Below, piece after piece: positions 20,660-34,600 of a stretch of 64,000 nt of DNA. This stretch comes from Onthophagus taurus (taxonomy: Eukaryota > Arthropoda > Insecta > Coleoptera > Scarabaeidae). The stretch spans positions 806,001 through 870,000 of the forward strand of contig NW_027248941.1 of assembly GCF_036711975.1 (NCBI RefSeq), read 5' to 3'. A program made the translations under genes and the position numbers. The notes below the pieces were generated by a model. That model saw only the letters and a list, made by a program, of their open reading frames with translations. It was not told the origin of the DNA and did not search any database. Numbering within the stretch: position 1 is the first letter of the stretch; each line of letters starts with the position of its first letter.

Positions 20660-23600
20660 TAGAAGTAGAATCCTTTCCTTTCTTAATTTTAATAAATACA
20701 GCTTTCAGGAATTTTTAAATTAACAACTTTTTGACATTTATATGAAAATGTAAGTTTTATTTCAACGTCTTTTTTCTCAATATTTTTCCAATCCAACCCA
20801 ACAATTATTATACCTCATTTTAAAGAGAAAGCTTTGAGCTTTAATTTAAAATAAAATTCATTCCTTAATATCAATAAATACGACTTCCAGGAATTTTTGA
20901 ATTAGCATCTTTTTTTGACACTTTTAGGTTATACAAAAATGTAACCTTTATTTCAACAATTTTTTTCTCAATATTTTTCCTATTCAACCCATCAATTATT
21001 ATACCTCAGTTTAAAGAGAAAGCTTTGAGCTTTAATTTAAAATAAAATTCATTCCTTAATTTCAATAAATACGGCTTCCAGGAATTTTTAAATTAACATC
21101 TTTTTTGACATTTTTAGGTTATTCGAAAATGTAAGGTTTATTTCAAAATTTTTTTTCTCAATATTTTTCCAACCCAACCCAACAATTATTACATATCATT
21201 TTAAAGAGAAAGCTTTGAGCTTTAATTTAGAATCAGTCTCATTCCTTAATTTCAATAAATACGACTTCCAGGAATTTTTGAATTAGCATCTTTTTTTGAC
21301 ACTTTTAGGTTATACAAAAATGTAAGTTTTATTTCAACATTTTTTTTCTCAATATTTTTCCAATCCAACCTAACAATTATTATACCTCATTTTAAAGAGA
21401 AAGCTTTGAGCTTTAATTTAAAATAAAATTCATTCCTTAATTTCAATAAATACGACTTCCAGGAATTTTTGAATTAGCATCTTTTTTCACACTTTTAGGT
21501 TATACGAAAATGTAAGTTTTATTTCAAAATTTTTTTTCTCAAAATTTTTCTAATCCAACCTAACAATTATTATACATCATTTTAAAGAGAAAGCTTTGAG
21601 CTTTAATTTAAAATAAGTTTCATTCCTTAATTTCAATAAATACTGCTTCCAGGAATTTTTAAATTAGCATCTTTTTTTGACACTTAGGTTATACAAGAAT
21701 GTAAGGTTTGTTTCAACATTTTTTTTCTCAATATTTTTCCAATCCAACCCAACAATTATTATATATCATTTTAAAGAGAAAGCTTTGAGCTTTAATTTAA
21801 AATAAAATTCATTCCTTAATTTCAATAAATACGACTTCCAGGAATTTTTGAATTAGCATCTTTTTTGACACTTTTAGGTTATACGAAAATGTAAGTTTTA
21901 TTTCAACATTTTTTTTCTCAATATTTTTCCAATCCAACCCAACAATTATTACACATCATTTTAAAGAGAAAGCTTTGAGCTTTAATTTAGAATCAGTCTC
22001 ATTCCTTAATTTCAATAAATACGACTTCCAGGAATTTTTGAATTAGCATCTTTTTTGACACTTTTAGGTTATACGAAAATGTAAGTTTTATTTCAACATT
22101 TTTTTTCTCAATATTTTTCCAATCCAACCCAACAATTATTATACATCATTTTAAAGAAAAAGCTTTGAGCTTTAATTTAAAATAAAATTCATTCCTTAAT
22201 TTCAATAAATACGGTTTTCAGAAATTTTTAAATTATCATCTTTTTTGACACTTTTAGGTTATTCGAAAATGTAAGTTTTATTTCAACATTTTTTTTCTCA
22301 ATATTTTTCCAATCCAACCTAACCATTATTATACCTCATTTTAAAGAGAAAGCTTTGAGCTTTAATTTAGAATCAGTCTCATTCCTTAATTTCAATAAAT
22401 ACGACTTCCAGGAATTTTTGAATTAGCATCTTTTTTGACACTTTTAGGTTATACGAAAATGTAAGTTTTATTTCAACATTTTTTTTCTCAATATTTTTCC
22501 AATCCAACCCAACAATTATTACACATCATTTTAAAGAGAAAGCTTTGAGCTTTAATTTAGAATCAGTCTCATTCCTTAATTTCAATAAATACGACTTCCA
22601 GGAATTTTTGAATTTGCATCTTTTTTGACACTTTTAGGTTATACGAAAATGTAAGTTTTATTTCAACATTTTTTTTCTCAAAATTTTTCCAACCCAACCT
22701 AACAATTATTATACCTCATTTTAAAGAGAAAGCTTTGAGCTTTGATTTAAAATAAGTTTCCTTCCTCAATTTCAATAAATACGGCTTCCAGGAATTTTTA
22801 AATTAGCATCTTTTTTGACACTTTTAGGTTATACGAAAATGTAAGTTTTATTTCAACATTTTTTTTCTCAATATTTTTCCAATCTAACCCAACAATTATT
22901 ATACATCATTTAAAAGAGAAAGCTTTGAGCTTTAATTTAAAATAAAATTCATTCCTTAATTTCAATAAATACGGCTTCCAGGAATTTTTAAATTAGCATC
23001 TTTTTTGACACTTTTAGGTTATACGAAAATGTAAGTTTTTTCAACATTTTTTTTCTCAATATTTTTCCAATCCAACCCAACAATTATTATACATCATTTT
23101 AAAGAGAAAGCTTTGAGCTTTAATCTAGAAAAAGTCTCATTCCTTAATTTCAATGAATACGGCTTCCAGGAATTTTTAAATTAGCATCTTTTTTGACACT
23201 TTTAGGTTATACGAAAATGTAAGTTTTATTTCAACATTTTTTTTCTCAATATTTTTCCAATCCAACCCAACAATTATTATACATCATTTTAAAGAGAAAG
23301 CTTTGAGCTTTAATTTAGAATAAGTCTCATTCCTTAATTTCGATAAATACGGCTTTCAGGAATTTTTGAATTAGCATCTTTTTTGACATTTTTAGGTTAT
23401 ACAAAAATGTAAGTTTTATTTCAACTTTTTTTTTCTCAATATTTTTCCAATCCAACCTAACAATTATTATACCTCATTTTAAAGAGAAAGCTTTGAGCTT
23501 TAATTTAGAATAAGTCTCATTCCTTAATTTCAATAAATACGACTTCCAGGAATTTTTGAATTTGCATCTTTTTTGACACTTTTAGGTTATACGAAAATGT

Positions 23601-25680
23601 AAGTTTTATTTCAACATTTTTTTTCTCAATATTTTTCCAATCCAACCCAACAATTATTATACATCATTTTAAAGAGAAAGCTTTGAGCTTTAATTTAGAA
23701 TAAGTCTCATTCCTTAATTTCGATAAATACGGCTTTCAGGAATTTTTGAATTAGCATCTTTTTTGACATTTTTAGGTTATACAAAAATGTAAGTTTTATT
23801 TCAACTTTTTTTTTCTCAATATTTTTCCAATCCAACCTAACAATTATTATACCTCATTTTAAAGAGAAAGCTTTGAGCTTTAATTTAGAATAAGTCTCAT
23901 TCCTTAATTTCAATAAATACGACTTCCAGGAATTTTTGAATTTGCATCTTTTTTGACACTTTTAGGTTATACGAAAATGTAAGTTTTATTTCAACATTTT
24001 TTTTCTCAATATTTTTCCAATCCAACCCAACAATTATTATACATCATTTTAAAGAGAAAGCTTTGAGCTTTAATTTAGAATAAGTCTCATTCCTTAATTT
24101 CGATAAATACGGCTTTCAGGAATTTTTGAATTAGCATCTTTTTTGACATTTTTAGGTTATACAAAAATGTAAGTTTTATTTCAACTTTTTTTTTCTCAAT
24201 ATTTTTCCAATCCAACCTAACAATTATTATACCTCATTTTAAAGAGAAAGCTTTGAGCTTTAATTTAGAATAAGTCTCATTCCTTAATTTCAATAAATAC
24301 GACTTCCAGGAATTTTTGAATTTGCATCTTTTTTGACACTTTTAGGTTATACGAAAATGTAAGTTTTATTTCAACATTTTTTTTCTCAATATTTTTCCAA
24401 TCCAACCCAACAATTATTATACATCATTTTAAAGAGAAAGCTTTGAGCTTTAATTTAGAATAAGTCTCATTCCTTAATTTCGATAAATACGGCTTTCAGG
24501 AATTTTTGAATTAGCATCTTTTTTGACATTTTTAGGTTATACAAAAATGTAAGTTTTATTTCAACTTTTTTTTTCTCAATATTTTTCCAATCCAACCTAA
24601 CAATTATTATACCTCATTTTAAAGAGAAAGCTTTGAGCTTTAATTTAGAATAAGTCTCATTCCTTAATTTCAATAAATACGACTTCCAGGAATTTTTGAA
24701 TTAGCATCTTTTTTGACACTTTTAGGTTATACGAAAATGTAAGTTTTATTTCAAAATTTTTTTTCTCAATATTTTTCCAATCCATCCTAACCATTATTAT
24801 ACCTCATTTTAAAGAGAAAGCTTTGAGCTTTAATTTAAAATAAAATTCATTCCTTAATTTCAATAAATACGGCTTCCAGGAATTTTTGAATTAGCATCTT
24901 TTTTGACACTTTTAGGTTATACGAAAATGTAAGTTTTATTTCAAAATTTTTTTTCTCAATATTTTTCCAATCCAACCTAACCATTATTATACCTCATTTT
25001 AAAGAGAAAGCTTTGAGCTTTAATTTAAAATAAAATTCATTCCTTAATTTCAATAAATACGGCTTCTAAGAATTTTTAAATTAGCATCATTTTTGACATT
25101 TTTAGGTTATTCAAAAATGTAAGTTTTATTTCAACATTCTTTTTCTCAATATTTTTCCAATCCAACCCAACAATTATTACACATCATTTTAAAGAGAAAA
25201 CTTTGAGCTTTATTTTAGAATAAGTCTCATTCCTTAATTTCAATAAATGCGGCTTCCAGGAATTTTTAAATTATCATCTTTTTTGACACTTTTAGGTTAT
25301 ACGAAAATGTAAGTTTTATTTCAAAATTTTTTTTCTCAATATTTTTCCAATCCAACCTAACCATTATTATACCTCATTTTAAAGGGAAAGCTTTGAGCTT
25401 TAATTTAAAATAAAATTCATTCCTTAATTTCAATAAATACGACTTCCAGGAATTTTTAAATTAGCATATTTTTTGACATTTTGAGGTTATATGAAAATGT
25501 AAGCTTTATTTCAACATTTTTTTTCTCAAAATTTTTCTAATCCATCCCAACAATTATTATACATCATTTTAAAGACAAAGCTTTGAGCTTTAATTTAAAA
25601 TAAGTTTCATTCCTTAATTTCAATAAACACGGCTTCCACGAATTTTTAAATTAGCATATTTTTTGACACTTAGATTGTGT
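20660..25680. repeat. Large ~190-bp satellite, about 26 units
   Basis: Unit landmark AAAGAGAAAGCTTTGAGCTT recurs about every 190 bases (20821, 21011, 21202, 21392 and so on to 25570). Each unit also has AATTTCAATAAATACGGCTT, giving an AATAAA poly(A)-like hexamer per unit on the plus strand. 23281-24660 is a near-perfect 380-base higher-order repeat. No reading frames. It fills the space between the convergent TACO1 and Tao genes. Confidence 0.95.
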
Positions 25681-25689
25681 GAAAAATAA

Positions 25690-26060
25690 AATTTAAAGGT
25701 TTCTGTTTTTAAATGTTTCCATTGGATATTTATTTTTGAATAAATTTGAATAAAAAGTTACAAAATGTTTCCTTGAATGACCTCTAATTGACCTTGACCT
25801 AGTTAAAACTGAAAATTTTTCTCGAAACTTTGAGGATGTCTCCTTGAGTTCACCTTGAACGACCTCTAATTGACATTGACGAAGGTAAAAGTGAAAATTG
25901 AAAACGAAATTTTGAGGATATCTCCTTGAGTTCACCTTGAATGACCTCTAATTCACCTTGACCTACTTAAAACTGAAAATTTTTCTCAAATCTTTGAGGA
26001 TGTCTCCTTGAGTTCACCTTGAATGACCTCTAATTGACATTGATAAAGGTAAGTGTTTTG
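25690..26060. repeat. ~110-bp tandem repeat, about 3 copies
   Basis: Repeats of CTTGAATGACCTCTAATT, TGACCTAGTTAAAACTGAAA and GAGGATGTCTCCTTGAGTTC. More GC-rich than the adjoining satellite. An open frame on the minus strand (25693-25935) is a repeat shadow. Confidence 0.82.
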
Positions 26061-26162
26061 TAATTTTTACTTCCTCGAAAATGAAAAGTAGGAAAAATAT
26101 TTAGGGAGTAATTTGGCGGGAAATATGAATTAAATATACCTCGTAATATCAAACTAAAGTCC

Positions 26163-26443
26163 CTAGATTTACAAAGTACCGCGCTTCATGACGCCTGTTT
26201 TCGAGCCAAAATGGCGGTTTGACAACCTGTCACTACATCTCACCACTTATTTACAAAAATATTGCCGTCTTGTTGCCTTTGGAGTTGCAAGAATAGCAGT
26301 AAGAAGGGCTTTCGACTCTTCAGAGTACCACGAGATAAAAGAAAAGAATTTTGGCGTAATGTTATCAATACAACGACAGTTTTAAATTTCCCGCTTGACT
26401 TTCGAGCCAAAATGGCGACAAACCGCGGTACTTTGTAAATCTA
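26163..26443 (+). pseudogene. THAP-like zinc-finger fragment between inverted repeats
   Basis: A 21-base near-perfect inverted repeat (CTAGATTTACAAAGTACCGCG and its reverse complement) bounds this ~280-base block. Between them, in the plus frame around 26265-26400, the translation reads CCLWSCKNSSKKGFRLFRVP followed by RDKRKEFW. The C-x3-C pair, the FR-F/P stretch and the W fit the start of a THAP DNA-binding domain. The later zinc ligands (C and H) are missing, and the only in-frame upstream ATG (26211) meets a stop after three codons. It could be a remnant of a P-element-like transposon, a lone first exon, or chance. AAAATGGCG words sit inside both ends. Confidence 0.42.
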
Positions 26444-27079
26444 GCGACATCTATCATTCAATAACAAAACTAATCTTAGGAACCAAAAGCGCTTTGTAAC
26501 TGCCTAACAGATGTCGCCCTATATTTCGAGAAATAATTTTATAACTAATTATTGTAAACGGATCAAATATTGTTACAAAACTTGAAAAGGAATTATAAAA
26601 AAAATCGTATTTAATAATAATAATACGTTATTGCCCCAAATAAAATACAAAATACTTAATTAATTTTAAAACAATTCGAATTCTTTACGATTATCTCGCA
26701 TTCATAACAAATTCGTTAATTGTAATTAATTCAAATCGATTCTAATTAAGAGAAATAAATTAAAAATATCTTTTTTTGATTTAATCCACTTACCTTGTTT
26801 ATAATTCCCTGGATAAACCAATTTTGAGTTAAATACAGCCTTTTAAACCAATTAAATAACACTTTTTCCTTAAATAAACTTCAATTCAATTTCAATTTTG
26901 ACAAGCACCTGCAATATTTGGATCTTAATCACCATGACAACCGAGTCAAGTTGGATAACCTAAAAATAATAAAATTTTAACCGTTAATATTTCGCTTTAT
27001 ATTTTAATAAACATTGTTTTGTTGTGACAGAACAATTAATTAAGGTTATGTACCTAATTAATTGTTAAAGATTAATTAA
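26444..27079. other. Intergenic, no gene seen
   Basis: AT-rich unique-looking DNA between convergent TACO1 and Tao. Related words GACATCTATC (26447) and CAGATGTCGCC (26507) occur near its left end. No supported reading frame. Confidence 0.5.
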
Positions 27080-27545
27080 TTAGAAATAAATATCTTTTTA
27101 AATCCCGAATTAACGCACTCAAAACTCACCAGCACTTTTCGAAACGTCAAACTTAAAAAGTAAACAAAGATTGAAGTTATGTTTAAAAAAAAAATCTTAT
27201 TTTAAATTGTTAAATAAACGTTTTTAACATAAATTAATTGTTTACGATTTAAATTACTTACTTAGCCATTAATATCTTCTTAAATCCCGAATTGACGCAT
27301 TCAAAACTCAGCAACACTTCTCGAAACGTCAAACTTAAAAAGTGAACAAACATTGAGGTTATGTTTAAAAAAAATCGTTTTTAAAATAAATTAAATGTTT
27401 AAGATTTAAATTACTTACTTTTAGTCATAAATATCTTCATAAATCCTGAATTAAAACTCACCAACACTTTTCGAAACGTCAAATTTGAAAAATAAATAAA
27501 CATTGAGGTTAAAATCCTTTTTTAAAACATTAAACAAGTTATTAA
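27080..27545. repeat. ~165-bp tandem repeat, 3 copies
   Basis: Units share AAATCCCGAATTAACGCA or a variant, CAACACTTTTCGAAACGTCA, and a run of TTAAAAAGT, AAACA and TGAGGTTATGTTT. The third copy lacks part of the start. Confidence 0.85.
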
Positions 27546-28665
27546 ACTTATTTAACATTAATTATAAATAAAACGCAATAAAAATATCCACTAGTGTATA
27601 GGGGGGTAATACTATAATAGATTTTTTTTACATATTAAATTTTTTTACAATCTAAACGCGGTACGTGTTTTTTTTAAGGTTATACAGATTTTTCGGGTTA
27701 TTTTTGAACAATTTTTTTTCGAGATAAAAATAAGTAATAAAAAAGGAATTTAGGATTGTTTTAAAAAAGGATTTTGGATCGATAAAAATTTTTTAAACAA
27801 AATTTAAGTTGGTAATACGAATCGATTAAAAGTGAGGTTAAGATTTGTTTAAATGGGATTTCGGGGAGGAAAACAACGAGAAAAAAAGGATTTTTATTAC
27901 AATTAACGACATTATAATACAGGACAAGGGATTGCCTTATTTTTTCTTTTATAAAACAAATATATACAAACGTAACGCGACAATTATCGAATAATATTAA
28001 TATTAAATATAAATACATTTTTTTTTTAACTAAGTTGATAAAAAAGAGTTTTTTTACGTTTTCATTAAATCTTTTTAAAATAATTAATAATTAATAAAGC
28101 GAAGAAATAAAATCGTAATATAATAGAGAGTTTCTTGTGAGTGAGAAAAGAATCGTTTAATTTTAATTTTAGGAAAAGTAAAAATTTTTTTTGAAGGTTA
28201 TGTTACAATTAGAATCTAAATATTTTTATTTTATTAATCGTAAAATTGTTATTTTAGTAAATAACTTTATATATATACATTCTATTCTAAATCGTTTTTT
28301 TTTTTATATTTATTATTTTCTTTTTTAATTAAAAATTATTTTAATCATTTTCATCTATAATGACTCAGAATGAAGCAAATTTCTCTAAAAAAAAATGATT
28401 TAATTCAAAATCTGTCTTTTATCCGTTACCGATTTTAACTTTAATAATTCATAACCTCAAAAAAAAAATTAAATCTCGATATTGCACTCTCGGAAAATAC
28501 TTCTAACCTTACTTTCTTTTAATTATTTATTTTATATGGAATCGGTAACTTTTTCTTTTGACTTTTTCTTACCTAACCAACACATTTACGCATATTTCCA
28601 CTATTATTTAATTTTTTTTTGCATGTGATATCATATTATTATTAAATATCGGCTAAAGCGGTGCC
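27546..28665 (-). other. 3' flank and probable 3' UTR of Tao
   Basis: Very AT-rich, no tandem structure and no supported coding frame. It follows the Tao stop on the minus strand and probably contains its 3' UTR. Several minus-strand AATAAA-like hexamers exist, and I cannot tell which is used. Confidence 0.45.
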
Positions 28666-31600
28666 CTAAAGCGAACCGGGCGGGAAGCTTGTCGAACTAT
28701 TCGAATGGGCCAAACTGAGCATTGAGCCTGAAAGGCTACGATCATCCTCGTCGTATTTCTCCCTCGTTCCTTCAGCAATAGCTAACGCACTAAAATTAAA
28801 TTAATTAAATCATTTTTAATCGTTATTTAATCCAAAATTTAACTCACCTAAATCCTAACCTAGCCGATTCATCATCAAACGTTTCGATTTCCCTCGAATG
28901 CTTATCGTTCAACAACCGTATCCTTTCAGCTCTTTCCTCCAAGAACCGGTGCATCTCCGAGTTCATTTTTTGATCCAAAAGGGCACGTCGCGTATCCACC
29001 CTTTGTTCCAACTCGGCTCTTTCGCGATTACGCTGCGCTTGAGCGTGCATTTTATTTTTGCTTTGATAAGCGGTTAAACTATCCAGCTCGTAATGCAATC
29101 GATCTTTTAATTGTTGTTGTTCGTGTTCTTGACTTTCGTCCAATTTCAAGCTTTGCTTCTGCAACATTTCAATAATACTTTGCTCGTATTGGTCGCCTAA
29201 AAGCGCCAATTTTCTTCGTTGCTCCTCCTTTAACTTTTTGATAACCCCTTTTTGGTCTTCCTTGGCGGTCGTCGCCAAAATATGCGCCTTCAACGCTTTG
29301 TATTGTTTCGTTTGAACTTTGCAAGTGTCGCGGAATTGTTTTCGAACCAACATTTCTTTTTGTTTTAACGATTTCGGTTGCTGTTTTAGTTCGAGGGCGT
29401 GTTTTTTTCGCAATTCTCGCTCAGCTCGTTTCATGTACTCCTCTTGGTTGGCGAGTTCCGTGTCGTGTTGACTTTTGATTTGCTCGTCGCGTAACGTGTG
29501 CACCGCTTTTTGTTGTTTGTATTCAAGTTCTTGGGTTTTCTCGTGGTGTTTTAGCAGCATATCGTGAGCTTGCTCGAGTTGACTGTGACGTTTGTTCAGT
29601 TCTTCGCGTAGCAGTTCTTGCTCGAGCGAGTGATAAACAAGAAGCTTTTTTCGTTTGTACTTTCGCACTTCTAGGTCGAGGTATTCGCGTTGACCGCATA
29701 ATAAACGTTGTTCATCTTGGGCATCGACCAATTTTAAATTTTCTTTTTGGGATCTACAACAAAATTTATTAATTAAAATCAACATAATATGTGTAAAGTG
29801 GCGCCATCTCTTAGTTGATTGTAATATAACCTTAATTATTTTTGATTAAAAAAACGTCGATTACGTTTAAAAAAGATATCCAACCTCAAAAGTAAGTCTA
29901 AAATCTCTCAATTTAGTAAATAATTAAAATTAAAAATATTTTATAATTATTTTAAAATTAAAAATTAAATAATTCTAATTATCACGGTACTAAAGTGGCG
30001 CCATCTCTTAAATGACATTTAGTACGTTTTCTGTAATCAAAATAAAATTTATTAATTTTGCTTCAAAAAATGTCTTAATCAGTAACGAAATAACCACAAA
30101 ACGTTTTTTATACCCTTTATTCTTTAACTTTATCGGTTAAAAGTGTCACGAAAAAATAATTTAAATCTTTTCATGGATAATAAGTTGGTTGGGACATAAC
30201 CTTACTCTTTTTTGATGAATAAAACGTCGATTACGTTTAAAAAAGATATCCAACCTCAAAAGTAAGTCTAAAATCTCTCAATTTAGTAAATAATTAAAAT
30301 TAAAAATATTTTATAATGATTTTAAAATTAAAAATTAAATAATTCTAATTATCACGGTACTAAAGTGGCGCCATCTCTTAAATGACATTTAGTACGTTTT
30401 CTGTAATCAAAATAAAATTTATTAATTTTGCTTCAAAAAATGTCTTAATCAGTAACGAAATAACCACAAAACGTTTTTTATACCCTTTATTCTTTAACTT
30501 TATCGGTTAAAAGTGTCACGAAAAAATAATTTAAATCTTTTCATGGATAATAAGTTGGTTGGGACATAACCTTACTCTTTTTTGATGAAAAAAACGTCGA
30601 TTACGTTTAAAAAAAATATCAAACATCAAAAGTAAGTTTAAAATCTTTCAATTTAGTAAATAATTAAAATTAAAAACGTTTTATAATGATTTTAAAATTA
30701 AAAATTAAATAATTCTAATTGTCACGGTATTAAAGTGGCGCCATCTCTTAAATGACATTTAGTATTGTACGTTTTCTATAATCAAAATAAAATTTATTAA
30801 TTTTGCTTCAAAAAATGTCTTAATCAGCAACGAAATAACCACAAAACGTTTCTTATACCCCTTATTCATTAACTTTATCGTTTAAAAGTGTCACGAAAAA
30901 GTAATTTAATTTTTTTCTTGGATAATAAGTTATTTGGGACATAACCTTACTCTTTTTTGATGAAAAAAACGTCGATTACGTTTAAAAAAAATATCCAACA
31001 TCAAAAGTAAGTTTAAAATCTTTCAATTTAGTAAATAATTAAAATTAAAAACGTTTTATAATGATTTTAAAATTAAAAATTAAATAATTCTAATTGTCAC
31101 GGTACTAAAGTGGCGCCATCTCTTAAATGACATTTAGTATTGTACGTTTTCTATAATCAAAATAAATTTATTAATTTTGCTTCAAAAAATGTCTTAATCA
31201 GCAACGAAATAACCACAAAACGTTTGTTATATCCCTTATTCTTTAACTTTATCGTTTAAAAGTGTCACGAAAAAATAATTTAATTTTTTTCATGGATAAT
31301 AAGTTGGTTGGGACATAACCTTACTCTTTATTGATGAAGAAAACGTTGATTACGTTTAAAAAAGATATCCAACATCAAAAGTAAGTCTAAAATCTCTCAA
31401 TTTAGTAAATAATTAAAATTAAAAACGTTTTATAATGATTTTAAAATTAAAAATTAAATAATTCTAATTGTCACGGTGTTAAAGTGGCGCCATCTCTTAA
31501 ATGACATTTAGTATTGTACGTTTTCTATAATCAAAACAAAATTTATTAATTTTGCTTCAAAAAATGTCTTAATCAGCAACGAAATAACCACAAAACGTTT

Positions 31601-34600
31601 ATTATACCCCTTATTCTTTAAATTTATCGTTTAAAAGTGTCACGAAAAAGTAATTTAATTTTTTTCATGGATAATAAGTTGGTTGGGATATAACCTTACT
31701 CTTTTTTGATGAAGAAAAACGTCGATTACGTTTAAAAAAGATATCCAACATCAAAAGTAAGTCTAAAATCTCTCAATTTAGTAAATAATTAAAATTAAAA
31801 ACGTTTTATAATGATTTTAAAATTAAAAATTAAATAATTCTAATTGTCACGGTATTAAAGTGGCGCCATCTCTTATCCGACATTTAGTATTGTACGTTTT
31901 CTATAATCAAAATAAAATTGATTAATTTTGCTTCAAAAAAAGTCTTAATCAGCAACGAAATAACCACAAAACGTTTATTATAACCCTTATTCTTTAAATT
32001 TATCGTTTAAAAGTGTCACGAAAAACTAATTTAAATTTTTTCATGGATAACATATTGGTTGGGACATAACCTTACTCTTTTATGATGAAGAAAACGTCGA
32101 TTACGTTTAAAAAAGATATCCAACATCAAAAGTAAGTCTAAAATCTCTCAATTTAGTAAATAATTAAAATTAAAAACAATTTATAATGATTTTAAAATTA
32201 AAAATTAAATAATTCTAATTGTCACGGTATTAAAGTGGCGCCATCTCTTAAATGACACTTAGTATTATACGCTTTCTATAATCAAAATAAAATCTATTAA
32301 TTTTGCTTCAAAAAATGTCTTAATCAGTAACGAAATAACCACAAAACGTTTGTTATACCCCATATTCTTTAAATTTATCGTTTAAAAGTGTCACGAAAAA
32401 ATAGTTTAATTTTTTTCATGGATAATAAGTTGGTTGGGACATAACCTCAATCTTTTTTGATGAAAAAAACATCGATTGCATTTAAAAAAGATATCCAACA
32501 TCAAAAGTAAGTCTAAAATCTCTCAATTTAGTAAATAATTAAAATTAAAAACAATTTATAATAATTTTAAAATTAAAAATTAAATAATTCTAATTATCAC
32601 GGTGTTAAAGTGGCGCCATCTCTTAAATGACATTTAGTATTGTACGTTTTCTATAATCAAAATAAATTTATTAATTTTGCTTCAAAAAATGTCTTAATCA
32701 GCAACGAAATAACCACAAAACGTTTATTATACCCCTTATTCATTAACTTTATCGTTTAAAAGTGTCACGAAAAAATAATTTAAATCTTTTCATGGATAAT
32801 AAGTTGTTTGGGACATAACCTTACTCTTTATTGATGAAGAAAACGTCGATTACGTTTAAAAAAGATATCCAACATCAAAAGTAAGTCTAAAATCTCTCAA
32901 TTTAGTAAATAATTAAAATTAAAAACGTTTTGTAATGATTTTAAAATTAAAAATTAAATAATTCTAATTATCACGGTGTTAAAGTGGCGCCATCTCTTAA
33001 ATGACATTTAGTATTGTTCGTTTTCTATAATCAAAATAAAATTGATTAATTTTGCTTCAAAAAATGTCTTAATCAGCAACGAAATAACCACAAAACGTTT
33101 GTTATACCCCTTATTCTTTAACTTTATCGTTTAAAAGTGTCACGAAAAAATAATTTAAATTTTTTCATGGATAATAAGTTGGTTGGGACATAACCTTACT
33201 CTTTTTTGATGAAGAAAACGTCGATTACGTTTAAAAAACATATCCAACATCAAAAGTAACTCTAAAATCTCTCAATTTAGTAAATAATTAAAATTAAAAA
33301 CGTTTTATAATGATTTTAAAATTAAAAATTAAATAATTTTAATTGTCACGGTATTAAAGTGGCGCCATCTCTTAAATGACACTTAGTATTATACGTTTTC
33401 TATAATCAAAATAAAATCTATTAATTTTGCTTCAAAAAAGTCTTAATCAGCAACGAAATAACCACAAAACGTTTGTTATACCTCATATTCTTTAACTTTA
33501 TCGTTTAAAAGACTCACGAAAAAGTAATTTAAATTTTTTCATGGATAATAAGTTGGTTGGGACATAACCTTACTCTTTTTTGATGAAGAAAACGTCGATT
33601 ACGTTTAAAAACGATATCCAACCTCAAAAGTAAGTCTAAAATCTCTCAATTTAGTAAATAATTAAAATTAAAAGCGTTTTATAATGATTTTAAAATTAAA
33701 AATTAAATAATTCTAATTGTCACGGTATTAAAGTGGCGCCATCTCTTAAATGACACTTAGTATTATACGTTTTCTATAATAAAAATAAAATTTATTAATT
33801 TTGCTTCAAAAAATGTCTTAATCAGCAACGAAATAACCACAAAACGTTTGTTATACCCCTTATTCTTTAAATTTATCGTTTAAAAGTGTCACGAAAAAAT
33901 AAAAATAAATTGGTTGGGACATAACCTTACTCTTTTTTGATGTAGAAAACCTCGATTACTTTTAAAAAAGATATCCAACATGAAAAGTAATTCTAAAATC
34001 CCTCAATTTAGTAAATAATTAAAATCAAAAACAATATTTAATGATTTTAAAATTAGATAATTCTAATTGTTACTGTTTTAATGTGGCGCCATCTCTTAGT
34101 TGACATTTAGTATTTTTGCAGCTTTCTGTAGGCAAGTTATTTATTAATTTTACTTCAAAAAGTGTCTTAATCCCCAAAAAAGGTTTGTTATTTAATTATT
34201 TATGAATATTATAACTTACTGTAAAGTAGCATCCTTTTGTTTTTTCGGTGTTGAATCATCCTGAGACAACTCCCTTTTCCACCTTTCCTTGTTCGCCTTA
34301 TAATCCTTTTTGCGTTGATTCTCAAACAATTTCCGATCCATTTCTTGCCTTCCGGCGATATCCTTAATTAATTTTTTCTCCCCTAAAGTATTCTGTTTCT
34401 GCCTCCGTTCTAATTCTTGTTGATGTTTCGTCTGTAACCGTTCCAATTCCCTGCTGAATTGTTGCAGCAACGTCTCGTACTCCTTATCTAACTGAGCCTT
34501 ATGATTCTCCATCTCCATTTTGCAGCGCTCCTCCAATTTCAAAAGTGCGCTTTGATGCTCTCTACGCATCCGTTTATAACCGGACATCTGTTCGTGCATT

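Noticed and set aside
20660-25680. CRISPR-like look of regular repeats
   Set aside because: There are no unique spacers between short repeats; whole units are repeated, and the genome is clearly eukaryotic.
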